Part shown: in pieces, positions 34,075-44,775 of the stretch | How the letters are laid out: the number at the start of each line of letters is the position of its first letter | Numbering within the stretch: the stretch's first letter is position 1 | Source: Cristatella mucedo | Lineage: Eukaryota > Bryozoa > Phylactolaemata > Cristatellidae | Direction of reading: 5' to 3' | NCBI GenBank assembly: GCA_009760855.2 | Contig: WPIO01000001.1 | Coordinates: 18,877,501 to 18,937,500 of the forward strand | DNA: 60,000 nt | The notes under the pieces: model-generated | Told to the model about the DNA's origin: nothing | What the model saw: only the letters and a program-made list of their open reading frames with translations | The model's database searches: none | Made by a program: the position numbers and the translations under genes

Positions 34075-34696
34075 TCTTAGTCCAAAGAGTCAACACTTCG
34101 TGCTGTTCTGCACAAAGTTGTGCCTCCTGCTACAAGCGCTGGTATGGCGCTCAGAGTGGATATAAGTTTCGCATCAGTGTATAAATGACACGTTGCACCA
34201 GACGGCTGCCTGGTGACGCGACTGGCGCAGACCACAGCACGGTCCGACGCTCGGCCTTACAGCGGGCCTGATTTAATTCATTCTTTTGCAGGCTGCCCCC
34301 TCGCGTCTTCTAGATTCTAGGGAGTCGAGCTGAACCGAGCGACGTGCGTCCTCTGTCAGACGCTGCGACGCACCCGACTCCCGCCAGGCTTCAGCGACGG
34401 ACACAGCACGCAATGCGCCACCAATAATGGGCGACTGAGCGGAAGCATCCCTGTCCCCTCCCATCTTCGCTGGCCTCTGGCGCACTCGCGGATGGAGCGG
34501 ACAGAGTCGTGTGCTGCTGCCGAGTGGGGCGGGGCTATCACCGATCGTGGTGCTGCCGATCGAGAGTGCTTGGCGGTGCCCGCTCAGGCGGGCTGTGCGG
34601 TGATCAGCTCTTTGTTCTGAGTCTTATGCAACGGTTGCCACCGCCCGTTTTGGCCCCGATCGATTCAAGCTCGAGGGATCGAGTGCTGCCGCATTG

Positions 34697-35225
34697 CAGG
34701 AGAGTTTTGTGCAGAGCAATCGCAGCCTAAGCTGCTTGCATTACACATTCGGTGGCCAGCAGACTTCGTCTCACGCAAGCAAGAGAAAGCCAGAAGCGTA
34801 GCATTGTCAGGAGAGCAGTTAAGGTAGCCAATGGTATGGAAGTAGCAGCTTAAAACGACCGGTAAAGATGAGCTACAGTCGCCAGCAGGAGAATAGATGT
34901 CGTCGCATGAGAATTGCGAAAGCGAGTTTTTTGTCCACGATCTGCAGAGCAAAAGCTTTTGTCACCAAGGGTCTTTAAGCAGAGGAATGGAGCAGTTGGT
35001 TTATTGTTCATACGGGACCTGAGAGCACGAGGAGACTGAAACAGGTGCAGAAGTTCTATGAGGTACAAAGGAGTCAAGCCATGGCGGGCCTTGTAGGTCA
35101 GCGTAAGAACTTTGCTCTGTATCCTTCAATCAATCGGCAGCCATTCAAACTCTTTCAGCAAAGGAGGCGTGCGGTCACACCGGTGGGATGTGTAAACTTT
35201 CACCTTGCAGCCATATTCATCACCA
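34697..35225 (-). mobile_element. LINE-B reverse transcriptase C-terminus (unit 2 only)
   Basis: The best LINE-B copy in the window. The minus strand reads LLKEFEWLPIDRRIQSKVL, LTLTYKARHGLTPLYLIELL, FQSPRALRSRMNNK, TLGDKSFCSADRGQKTRFRN and ATVAHLYRSF, the C-terminal tail of a non-LTR polyprotein. It is truncated at its 5' side and interrupts sequence that is continuous in unit 1 near 29,105, so it post-dates the duplication. Confidence 0.8.
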
Positions 35226-35890
35226 GCTGCAGTTGCCTGGCGGCTTCGCTACGGAGTTCTTGGCCTACGAGGTGAGGAGCTCGAACTTTGCGCCCGCAGG
35301 GCGACCCGCTTCGCCCGCTCTAGACCTGCAGTGAGATAGCAGCTCTTCTTGGACGAGGCTGCCGCTGCTGAATCGTGTGAGCTTTGCGTCTGTGGGCGAG
35401 TTAGCGCCCGCCCCTGTGCCGGCGGCCACCGCTGCCCACCGATGCGTGAAATTCCAAGCTGCCGGTCACGAGTCAGCCGCACGAAAATGCGGATCCGCGG
35501 TACGGTAAGCTTCGCTCACGCACTCGTACCTCAGATGCCAGCGATCAGGGACTGCTCGATTCGAAAAGAATTGCAGTCCATGGCTCGGCGGCGGCGGCAG
35601 CAGCGGCGGAACTCTCGGTGGGAAGCTGGGTGCCGACTCGGTGGACTCGGGCAGGGAGAGCCGCAGAGTGCACCCCCCCCCGCCTACTCGGTGTATACCA
35701 ATCGGACTGCTGCTGCGAGACGGCAGAGGAGGAGGTGGCGGTTCGATCGCTGGTTTTGAAGGTTTGAAAGGACCGCCGAGGCAGTGCAGATGTCGAGAGG
35801 GAAGCCTGCGGCCCCCCACAGAGTTAGCACTCGCCCGTCCAGCAACGCGAGTGTAGCGTGCGAAAGCGAGCTGCCGACATGAGTCATACA

Positions 35891-35896
35891 TTTAAT
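35891..35896 (-). terminator. Probable poly(A) signal of peroxidase copy 2
   Basis: ATTAAA on the minus strand about 165 bases after the stop codon, at the position equivalent to 30,393-30,398 in unit 1. Confidence 0.5.
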
Positions 35897-36061
35897 AACC
35901 AGCTCTGACTCTGCATAGACCCTGCTCCTCGATGCGTTCGCAGCGTGTCGCGCCGTACGAAGTAGCGAGGAGATCAAGCGGCGGCAGCGGCACCGTTGGC
36001 AGAAGTTGCAGCAGCCGCCTCCTCCACTGCCGGCCGCCGCCGGCGCCTCCGCCGACCCCTT

Positions 36062-37084
36062 CTAGTTCTGGACGTCCTTCAGGTCGCGGCATCCGTTTTC
36101 GATCATCTTGCCGAAGGCTAGCGCGAAATCGTCGAAGAAACGCTGCTCGTTGTCGGCGTAAGCGTGAACTGTGGGCGACGTCGAGGCTGAACCACATTTC
36201 GTCAGGCACGTGGCAGCGCCCGTCGTCTTGTTGTACACGTTGATCTTCTGCTCCAGACCCAAGTCGCTGTTGAGCATCAGCAGCTTTTGCTGCAGTGGCT
36301 GGCGGTTCCACTCGGCCAGCGGGTACGACAGGCCGGCGTAGGTACGATATACTTGCCGCCACGTCTGATCGTAGGCCATCTGCCGATAATAGGTGTTGTT
36401 CAGCCTATCCGGTCTGCCGTTCCACCATTTCGCCACGAGCGCGTGGTTGTCGGTGAAGTCGTGGACGCCGCCGAGCGAGTGGGCGCCCATGATGGCCACA
36501 GTCTCGTTGGCGGTGAAGTTGAACTTGCGGCGGAAGTAGTTCAGGGTGCCGTTGGTGCCCAGAGCGCGGCTCGGGAGCTCGGGGCCCAACGCCGCCAGGT
36601 CGTCGCCTCTGCAGAAGTCTCGCCGGCCGTAGCGGTAGTTGGCCGAGCGCCTGTAGTCAGTGGCCACCTCCAATGCAGCGATGCCAGCCAGCGCGAAGTA
36701 GTCGGCCTGGCTGAGTCCAACGTAGGCAGGGTCCTTTTGGGTCTCCTGCCACAAGATGACGGCAATGTCCAAGGCTGGCTTGATGCCGTTGTTCAGCCGA
36801 TCCGTCAAGTCAACGTAGTTGCTGCAGCAGCTCGAGACTGCGCACGAGTGGAACGCCAGCCGAATGAATCCTGCCACCAGGGGGTTGTACGTCCTGCCAT
36901 TCGTGTCGCTCGTTGTTACGATGTTGATGGCCTGCTGCAACTGCTTCACCAGGCCCATCACCAGCGGCCTAGTCAGAGTCACGTCCTTGGTCGGGTTGTC
37001 GCAAGAGGCCGCAGCCACCGACGAAACGAAAGCGGCCGCTGCAGAGCAGAGCAGCAGGGCTACGGCCGACAACATCTTCGCCAT
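36062..37084 (-). CDS. Secreted plant-type haem peroxidase, copy 2
   Basis: Intact 340-residue paralogue of 30,622-31,644, with the same start context (GCCATGG at 37,084), signal peptide, distal R75/H79, proximal H202, W221, D274 and all eight mature cysteines. I count 21 amino-acid differences: 15 in the first 75 residues and 6 in the other 265 (Q96R, N107I, N118D, D193N, S229N, L261R). D193N and S229N each create an N-glycosylation sequon (NET and NNT), so this copy has five potential sites against three. An in-frame ATG 51 bases further upstream exists but lies close to the TATA-derived start region, so I prefer the conserved ATG. Predicted role as for copy 1; expression could differ because promoter regions have diverged. 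Confidence 0.9.
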   Translation of the reverse strand: MAKMLSAVALLLCSAAAAFVSSVAAASCDNPTKDVTLTRPLVMGLVKQLQQAINIVTTSDTNGRTYNPLVAGFIRLAFHSCAVSSCCSNYVDLTDRLNNGIKPALDIAVILWQETQKDPAYVGLSQADYFALAGIAALEVATDYRRSANYRYGRRDFCRGDDLAALGPELPSRALGTNGTLNYFRRKFNFTANETVAIMGAHSLGGVHDFTDNHALVAKWWNGRPDRLNNTYYRQMAYDQTWRQVYRTYAGLSYPLAEWNRQPLQQKLLMLNSDLGLEQKINVYNKTTGAATCLTKCGSASTSPTVHAYADNEQRFFDDFALAFGKMIENGCRDLKDVQN

Positions 37085-37134
37085 GGCTTCCGTTGACGGC
37101 TGCAAGCTGCCTGCGCGTGCGAGGCGTCTTGACA

Positions 37135-37142
37135 CCTTTTAT
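37135..37142 (-). promoter_or_regulatory. TATA box of peroxidase copy 2
   Basis: ATAAAAGG on the minus strand, 51-58 bases before the ATG, as in copy 1. Upstream of it the two promoters keep a TAATCTAGCCA block but otherwise differ considerably. Confidence 0.7.
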
Positions 37143-37560
37143 GCAAGAGCCGGCTGAGTCGCAGGCCAGTAGGCAGGGCTATAACTGCAGTGGGCCATAA
37201 ATCGAGGAATTAATCTAGCCATTTGGCGAGTGAAGGCGTGCCAGCAGGCTCACACACGTTTGTAGTAGTGTTGTCGTCACAGCCGGCGAAGCTGATTCTT
37301 GCTGTTTAACTGCCTCGGGTCGGCGGCATCGTTGGTGAAGGGGCGTCTGCTGCTAGCCACGAGCACAGCGTTCCGTTGAAAGCCAGCTTTGGGAAGTATC
37401 TTAGCATCGTACATTGAAGTTAAGGTTAGCTAATCAAAGAGCCTCATTTCTATAGCCGCAGCAGAGCATTTACTGCTGCCACAATCACCTACAGCTGGCA
37501 ATAAAAGATTGCCTGATGCAACATTCAAACCCACAACCCGGATCTTAAAGCTACACACCA

Positions 37561-38025
37561 ATACCAAATTGCTGATTCGAAGCCATAGCGTCAGAACCGT
37601 GGTTGCATAGAGATGAGCCACGGCCACCTTTCGACCGAACTGGATCGGCATCTCCCGTAGCTTTATCGCAGGAAATGCCAGCTAACTATCACTACGATTG
37701 GCTAATCTCTGGCAAGGTCAAAGTCTGGCTCTCTCTATCGGCTGATATTTGCTAGATCTGAGATCGTGTAAGCGAGTGCAGCTGAGCCCGACACCGGCAG
37801 TTTTGACGGCGTTGAATTCTTGGGGAGAAGGGCTGTGCAGAAAATTAAGTGCTTAGGTTATGCTTTGAAGTTTGAATCTGCGGAGCCCGTCAGTGTTTGA
37901 AGAGCTTCAAATTGCAATTGAACCAGACAGTGAATGAACGTGTGAAGCAGCTGACGCTGGTCGAGCCACTTAGCTACAGCTCACCAGCTCGTCTGCCGTT
38001 CTTTGGAGGTGCAGTACGTATCACT
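37561..38025. other. No recognised feature
   Basis: An antisense tRNA-like B-box remnant ('acattcaaacccacaaccc', about 37,520-37,540) lies at the edge of the duplication. The rest is unremarkable. Confidence 0.35.
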
Positions 38026-38027
38026 TC

Positions 38028-38235
38028 ATAATAATTATAATAGTAATAATAATGCACTTGAAAAGCGCCCTCAGAGAACTTAATCTCTTTCTAGGCGTTT
38101 TACATTTGCTGCAAAGTGAAATGCGATTGAATGGTAAGTAAAATCATGCTTGAAAAAGAAATAAAATGAATAACATGGTTAGGGGTGACATGTACAGGGT
38201 CAGCATGCAAATGTGGTTAGTGGCAGCATGCAAAA
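38028..38235 (-). mobile_element. LINE-A 3' tail, short copy
   Basis: TAATAATAA tract, terminal hairpin and the 'ggggtgacatg...agggtcagcatgc' segments of the LINE-A 3' untranslated region. It ends where the adjacent SINE-1 begins. Confidence 0.75.
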
Positions 38236-38379
38236 TAATATAATTCACTTATATAGCGCCCCAAGAGAGCTTAATCTCTATTCAGGCGCTTCACATATGC
38301 CTCGGGTCTCGAGCCCACAACCTCAGTCAGACCTTGGTCGGGGCAAGCACCTTAACCGCTAGACCAAACCAGCTCGGTA
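38236..38379 (-). mobile_element. tRNA-derived SINE, family 1 (near-complete)
   Basis: In the minus-strand sense: head 'accgagctggtttggtctag', 'ggttaaggtgcttgcccc', B-box 'gtgggctcgagacc', then the tail 'gcgcctgaatagagattaag' and 'ctcttggggcgctatataag', ending in 'tgaattatatt'. The tail matches the LINE-A terminus closely. Confidence 0.85.
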
Positions 38380-38524
38380 TGCGATGGTAGCCAAATCATT
38401 AAAACTTCACATGCTGTGGAGTCAGATCCGTAGCTGTAATAACGCCTAGTACGCTGATCGAAAAGTGAGCGCAAGCAAAGACGGCGTAAGTCGACCATGC
38501 ACTCGGTGACATTCGCAGACGCGC

Positions 38525-38800
38525 TTATAATAACAAAAGCAATACATCTGCATAACCCCTTTAGAGATCGTGTTCTCTTTCTAGACACATTGCATTTTCT
38601 GCAAAGGACGCATGGTTGAATGGTTAGTTGTTTCATGCTCAATGACAACAAGCATAACATGGTTAGAGGTGACATGCACAGGGCAGCCTGCAAATATGGT
38701 GAGTGGCAGCACGCGCAGTGTCAGCACGCCTTAGCACGTAAAGGACAAATCACCGGAACCCACTCAATTCTGCGATAAACAAATGCGTTTTTACCTAGAG
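38525..38800 (-). mobile_element. LINE-A 3' tail, diverged copy
   Basis: Retains 'ttctctttctagacacattg', a 'gcattttctgcaaagg' segment, 'acatggttagaggtgacatg' and the 'gtgtcagcacgc' block in antisense, then fades near 38,800. Confidence 0.65.
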
Positions 38801-39230
38801 TTTTCTGAATAACTCAGTTCCGAAGATGCGAGAGCGAGCTGTTTGGGCTGTGCAACTGACACCTCTATATAGGGCTATTATTTGAGTGGCCCACCGTTCA
38901 ACCGATGTTTTCATATGGGTGGGTACAACGAGTCACGTGTACTCGCTGGGTTTTAGCCTGCAAGCACGCCGCAAGAAGCGTGTCCTGTTATTAGGCTCAG
39001 GCGCGCTCCTCCGCGGCGCTTGAAACTTAAGCAACTGATAACTGCACTCATCTAGTGCGAGGAAACGGAAGCGCGATAAGTATGGCTTTCGATGGAGAAT
39101 GGCGTATATAATTAGCAGCACAGGAGTAGGAAGAGGTGAAGCTAGAAAAACAGCGCCACAAAAGCGGTAGCAGGAGCCAAGCGGTGCGAATCCCAGAGAC
39201 GCGAATTATTTTCCAGCCCGGTCTTTCCTT
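38801..39230. other. No recognised feature
   Basis: No coding signature or known repeat was found. Confidence 0.4.
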
Positions 39231-39231
39231 T

Positions 39232-40112
39232 TAAATAATAATATTAATAATAATGCACTTGATAAAGTGCCCTCAGAGAACTTAATCTCTCTCTAGGCGC
39301 TTTACATTTGCTGCAAAGGGAAATGCAATTGAATTGTGAGTAAAATCATGCTTGATATACAGACAAAAAAAATAACATGGTTAGGGGTGACATGCACCGG
39401 GTCAGCATGCAACTGTAGTTAGTGGCAGCATGCACAGTGTCAGCACGCAAGAGCACATGAGGGACGAATCACAGGGACCCACTAAATGCTGTCCTAAATA
39501 GATGTGTTTTTAAGTTCTTTTTAAATGTGGTCAGGTCAGGGGATGTTCTGACGCAGGTCGGGAGTGGGTTCCAGGCTTTGAGAGCGTACGAACTAAATGC
39601 ACGGTCTCCAAAGGATTTAAGGTTTCTACAAGGTATTGATGGACTGTTGGATTGCGAAAAGCGGTTGGTACGATAATTGGCCTGATGGGGGAGAAGATCT
39701 GAGAGAAACACTGGAGCCAAAGCATGAAGTGACCTAAAAGTGAGCGACAAAACCTTGAAGTCAATCCGTTGCTTGACTGGTAGCCAGTGCAGGTCGGCGA
39801 GAAGTGGAGTAATGTGGCAACTGCGACGCTCACGACAGACAAGCCTGGCTGCAGAGTTTTGCACCAGCTGCAATCGCCCGATCGCACATGCCGGTAGGCC
39901 GGTAAGCAGTGAGTTGCAGAAGTCGAGACGAGATGTCACGAATGCATGGACCAACTTGGACGTGGTATCCTTATCTAAACAAGCCCGAATTTTAGCAATT
40001 TTATGAAGCTGAAAGTAGGCAGATTTGACTGTGGAGCTGATATGTTTGTCTAACTAGAGGTCGCTTTGGAATATGACACCTAGATTTCGAGCTGATTCTA
40101 CAGGAATTGACC
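39232..40112 (-). mobile_element. LINE-A, 5'-truncated copy
   Basis: TAA-rich 3' tail at 39,235. A 161-codon frame (39,469-39,954) contains VHAFVTSRLDFCNSLLTGLP, CAIGRLQLVQNSAARLVC, LADLHWLPVKQRIDFKVLSL and KAWNPLPTCVRTSPDLTTF. This is the C-terminal 'thumb and tail' of the reverse transcriptase. It ends abruptly at about 40,112. Confidence 0.85.
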
Positions 40113-41030
40113 CTATCCTCATCAGAGTCAAATGACATTCACAAAAAACGGATTGCAGCTGGCACGCTGATCTGAGAGCACCTGAAGGCTACAGCTGTAG
40201 TAGTTTACGTAGAACGTCCTAAGATGCTCACACTTCACTACTTATATGGTAGATTTGATTTCCTGCGCTTGAATCAGTAATTTCAGAAACCACACGCTGG
40301 CAGGAGGCCTTCTGCTGCGTGTTCGTCAAATGTTAAGCATTGTTTTAGTGCTTGTAATTAGTTAATTAGAAGTTGTCGACGCAATTAATCCGAAGACCAT
40401 TCTTTGTTGTTGTCTACAGGAAAGATTAATATCACTTTTATAATTTTCTTTTCATTCTAATATGTATATATATATATATACATTTCAAATTCACCTATCG
40501 CTGCAGATTCTGGAACTGATAAGCCGCGACAAATGAGGGGCGACCATAGAAATAAAAAAGTTATCCCGACCCTAATAAACACCGGAAGACCACTAAAAAC
40601 GGCGCTGTGTTCAATATGCTTTGAAACGTTGGATTGTTATAATTCATGCAGCATAATCTCTCATAGCAATTTCACGTATCTGAAGTTTGGGGAGTGACAG
40701 TTTTAGTGCAGAATTTGTTTTAGCTATTTTTATGAAACTGCCGAATCACTGTAAGTTTCCGGTAAGCAAGCAAATTATGATCTCGAAATAAAATGGCGTC
40801 ACCGGATTTCTTGGTATATTGATTCCTCGAAATACCCATGCCAGGAAACCATGTATACCAGAAACATGGAGCCTCCGTGGGTTTCAAGCTAGGCTAGCAC
40901 ATGAACTCACTCTATTTCTGCGGGATTCGACGAAGTTCATCGAGAGTTTCGGTGAACAAGAAAGTTAGCAGCATTTGCCGGATTGCAAACTATTAAAACG
41001 CCCGCCTTAGTGCTTCAAATTAAGCAGACC
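40113..41030. other. No recognised gene
   Basis: AT-rich sequence with a short (TA)n at about 40,463-40,482; no coding evidence. Confidence 0.45.
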
Positions 41031-41170
41031 AATATATATATATATATTGATTTGTATATATATATATATATATTAATTTATATATATATATACATTTGTA
41101 TATATATATGTATATATATATGTATATATTAATTTGTATATATTTATATATATATATGTATATATAATGA
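41030..41170. repeat. TA-rich compound microsatellite
   Basis: Several (TA)n runs separated by TTGATTTG- or TTAATTTG-like spacers, giving a higher-order repeat of about 30-40 bases. Confidence 0.9.
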
Positions 41171-41431
41171 GCCGTCTAGGTTGAATTATGAATTTAGAAT
41201 CTGTACGATTGATAGTAGATGGTGGTGAGTAAAGTGACTGCGAGCGGTTACGGCATCTCTACCCTACAACAGTCAGTCGTACAGTTTGTGGTATTATAAG
41301 ATTACTCACCGCTAAAACACGATTCGTATAATATTGTCAGCTGTCCTTTCAGTGTCTCGCGCATTTGCTAGCAAAACAGCTTTTCTATGCTGTGGGTTTT
41401 TAATTTGAGAGATCTAACCACTATAATACTA

Positions 41432-42395
41432 ACAAAGATAATAATAATGCACTTGATAAAGCGCCCTCTGAGAAATCAATCTCTTTCTAGGCACTTTATA
41501 TTTGCTGCCAAGGGAAACGTGATTGAATGGTGAGTAATATCACGCCTTATAAACAAGATGAATAACATGGTTAGGGGTAACATGCACAGGGTCAGCATGG
41601 AAGTTTGGTTAGTGACAGCATGTACAGTGTCAGCACGCATAAGCACATGAAGGGCGAAGCACAGCGACCCACTAAATGCTGTGGTAAATAGGTGTTTTTA
41701 AGTTCTTTTTAAATGTGGTCAAGTCAGGGGATGTTGTGATGCAAGTCAATAGTGAATTCCCGGCTTTTGGGAGCATACGAACTAAATGCACGGTCTCCAA
41801 AGGATTTGAGGTTTGTACAAGGTATTGATAAACTGTTGGATTCTGAAAAGCGAGTGGTACGATACTTGGCCTGATGGGGGAGAAAATCTGAGAGAAACAC
41901 TGGAGCCAAAGAATGAAGTGAACTAAAAGTGAGCGACCAAACCTTGAAGTCGATCCGTTGCTTAACTGGTAGCCAGTGCAGGTCGGCGAGAAGTGGTGTG
42001 ATATGGCAGCTGCGACGCTCACGACAGACAAGCCTAACTGCAGAGTTTTGCACCAGGTGTAAGCGCCTGATTGCACATGCCAGTAAGCCAGCAAGCAGTG
42101 AGTTACAGAAGTCAAGACGGGATGTCACAGATGCAGGGACCAACTTGGACGTGGTATCCTGATCTAAACAAGTGCGAATTTTAGCAATGTTATGTAGCTG
42201 AAAGTAGGCAGACTTGATTTCGAGCTGATGTGGTTGTCTAACGAGAGGTCACTTTGGAATGTGACGCCTAGATTTCGAGCTGATTCGACAGGAGATACGC
42301 TGGCAGAGCCAATTTTGAGCGTTAGCCTTTCAAATTTCTGAATCGCACTGGGTTTGCCCTTAACTAATAAGTTAGTTTTATCATTGCTCAGATAT
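41432..42395 (-). mobile_element. LINE-A, 5'-truncated copy
   Basis: 3' tail at 41,435. The minus-strand frame 41,724-42,143 carries VPASVTSRLDFCNSLLAGL, CAIRRLHLVQNSAVRLVC and LADLHWLPVKQRIDFKVWSL, then breaks. The RIGSASVSPVESAR-equivalent region is visible to about 42,340. Confidence 0.85.
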
Positions 42396-43075
42396 TATAT
42401 TTAGTCTTTAGAGATATCTGTGCTCCAAAAACTAGATTTTAGCATAAATCAGTGCACGAGATCCTTTTGACCTAGCGAGCAAACGCAGCAAACAGCAAAA
42501 TGAATCGACGGTCGCAGTTTGACTGGTTGTTTTTGCGGGCCAGCATTTCGGGACGTCATTCCCTGAGCTCCCTGACCTCAAAAGCAGGAATGCACATCCA
42601 GGCTTCTTGACGTCTTGCATTTATCAATGTCAGCGGGTATTCAGGATCCGGTCGGTGGTTTTTTGGTTTTCTGACACTCCAGAAGCAGCTATTTCCCTCG
42701 ATGACTATTTCGAAAAGTAGTACTTGCCTTCCAATAAATACCCTTTGTCATAGTTGGCATCACGATCGGTCACCAGACGCTTCTACAGCTGCTGGCTGAG
42801 CGGTCTCTAACTCGGCTCGGCTCCTAAGTGTGAAACATAATCACGGCCACGCGATGCTTAAATCTAATTTTCCGAGCCACATATTTTCGGCTCATTGTAG
42901 CGATGGATATTACTACAAAAAAGGCTCATAACCGTGAATATCGAGTAAGTAAGTTATAGTACTTAAAGTAGTCACTGCTGGGAACTTGGAATCTAATCTG
43001 AATCACCAACGACAGGGTAATGGTTATGGCTAAGCTCAGCCACTAGTAGCCTCGTTTAAGCAACGCTTAAACCAC
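42396..43075. other. No recognised feature
   Basis: No coding frame or repeat recognised; a weak 62-codon minus frame (42,432-42,620) is likely chance. Confidence 0.4.
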
Positions 43076-43079
43076 ATTT

Positions 43080-43253
43080 GCATGCTGACCCTGTGCATGT
43101 CACCCCTAACCATATTATTCATTTCGTTTGTTTTTCAAGCATGATTTTACTTACCATTCGATTGCATTTCACTTTACAGCAAATGTAAAGCGCCTAGAGA
43201 GAGATTGAGTTCTTTGAGGGCGCTTTATCAAGTGAATTATTATTATTATTATA
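43080..43253 (+). mobile_element. LINE-A 3' tail, short copy
   Basis: Sense-strand LINE-A terminus: 'gtcacccctaaccatatt', 'cagcaaatgtaaagcgcc', the AGAGA hairpin, and an ATTATTATTATT tail. 5'-truncated to about 170 bases. Confidence 0.85.
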
Positions 43254-43469
43254 ACGCTTCCGGACTAAGTGCTAACTGCGAGGCTTTGACTGCCCATAAA
43301 ATACAGTCATTAATATTTATATTGCGTTTATCTTCGCTTTAGAGAGCTTGGAAGTTTTTTCAATCTCTCGAACTAGGAATAATTCAGTATCCTGAAGGGA
43401 AGGCACCTTCTATCGTGCAGAGTGTAGATCTGCAATTACTGCTGGAGGTGGCTTCGGCGATTTAAAATA

Positions 43470-44775
43470 AACTAGAGATGGGCATCACTGGCACTGCTCT
43501 GCAGTAGTTCAAGTCCTATCTCAGCGGGAGACTCTAGAGTATTGACGTGAATGGACAAAGATCATCTGAAGTACCTCTAAAATATGGAGTACATCAGGGC
43601 TCCGTGCTAGGTCCGGTTCTTTTCACGGTTGATACTCTCCCTCTTGCTGATGCGATTGCCAAGCACAATCTAGGCTTTCACTTCTATGCGAATGACACTC
43701 AGTTGTACCTTTGCTTTGATCCCTCCCAGCCTTCGAGCACCTCAAATTCTCTCAACTCACTAGCTGCATGCATTGATGACATCCGCACATGGATGGCAGC
43801 TAATTTTCTAAAACTAAACGATGACAAAACTAACTTACTAGTTATGGGCAAACCGAGGGCGATTCGGAGATTGGAAAGGCTGACTCTCAAAATTGGCTCT
43901 GCCAGCATATCTCCTGTCGAATCAGCTCGAAATCTAGGTGTCATATTCCAAAGCGACCTCTCGTTAGACGACCATATCAGCTCCACAGTCAAATCCGCCT
44001 ATTTTCAGCTTCATAACATTGCTAAAATTCGGACTTGTTTAGATAAGAATACCACGTCGAAGTTGGTCCATGCATTCGTGACATCCCGTCTCGACTTCTG
44101 CAACTCACTGCTTACCGGCCTACCAGCATGTGCGATCAAGCGATTGCAGCTGGTGCAAAACTCTGCAGCCAGGCTTGTCTGTCGTGAGCGTCGCAGTTGC
44201 CACATTACTCCACTTCTCGCCGACCTGCACTGGCTACCAGTCAAGCAACGGATTGACTTCAAGGTTTTGTCGCTCACTTTTAGGTCCCTTCATTCTATGG
44301 CTCCAGCCTATCTGTCAGATATACTACCCCATCAGGCCAAGCATCGTACCACCCGCTTTTCGGAATCCAACAGTCTAGAAATACCTCATACAAACCTTAA
44401 ATCCTTTGGAGACCATGCATTTAGTTCATATGCTCCCAAAGCCTGGAACTCCCTCCCGACCTGCGTCAGAACATCCCCTGACCTGACCACATTTAAAAGG
44501 AACCTAAAAACACACCTATTTAGGACAGCATTTAGTGGGTCCCTGTGATTCATCCTTGATGTGCTTCTGCGTGCTGACACTGTGAATGCTGCCACTAACC
44601 ACATTTGCATGCTGACCCTGTGCATGTCACCCCTAACCATATTATTCATTTCGTTTGTTTTTCAAGCATGATTTCACTTACCATTCAATTGCATTTCACT
44701 TTACAGCAAATGTAAAGCGCCTAGAGAGAGATTAGGTAATCTGAGGGTGCTTTATCAAGTACATAATAATAATAA
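43470..44775 (+). mobile_element. LINE-A, sense copy forming the left arm of a palindrome
   Basis: A 5'-truncated LINE-A whose 333-codon frame (43,547-44,548) covers the reverse transcriptase from motif B to the end, then the full 3' untranslated region and (ATA)n tail. Defects are visible: a TAG replaces the Trp codon of the QWF motif just upstream (43,505), GVPQGS has become GVHQGS, and the catalytic YADD is YAND (residues 47-50). It is therefore expected to be inactive. C-terminal blocks such as SRLDFCNSLLTGLP are intact. Confidence 0.9.

Larger units (their letters stand above)
32880..37560. repeat. Tandem segmental duplication, unit 2
   Basis: Direct-orientation counterpart of 27,270-32,110. 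Similarity is patchy: near identity in 33,482-33,850 and in peroxidase codons 76-340, moderate elsewhere. Unit 2 alone contains a LINE-B insertion (34,697-35,225). It lacks the SINE-1/GT tract and the 29,765-30,120 segment of unit 1. Confidence 0.9.
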
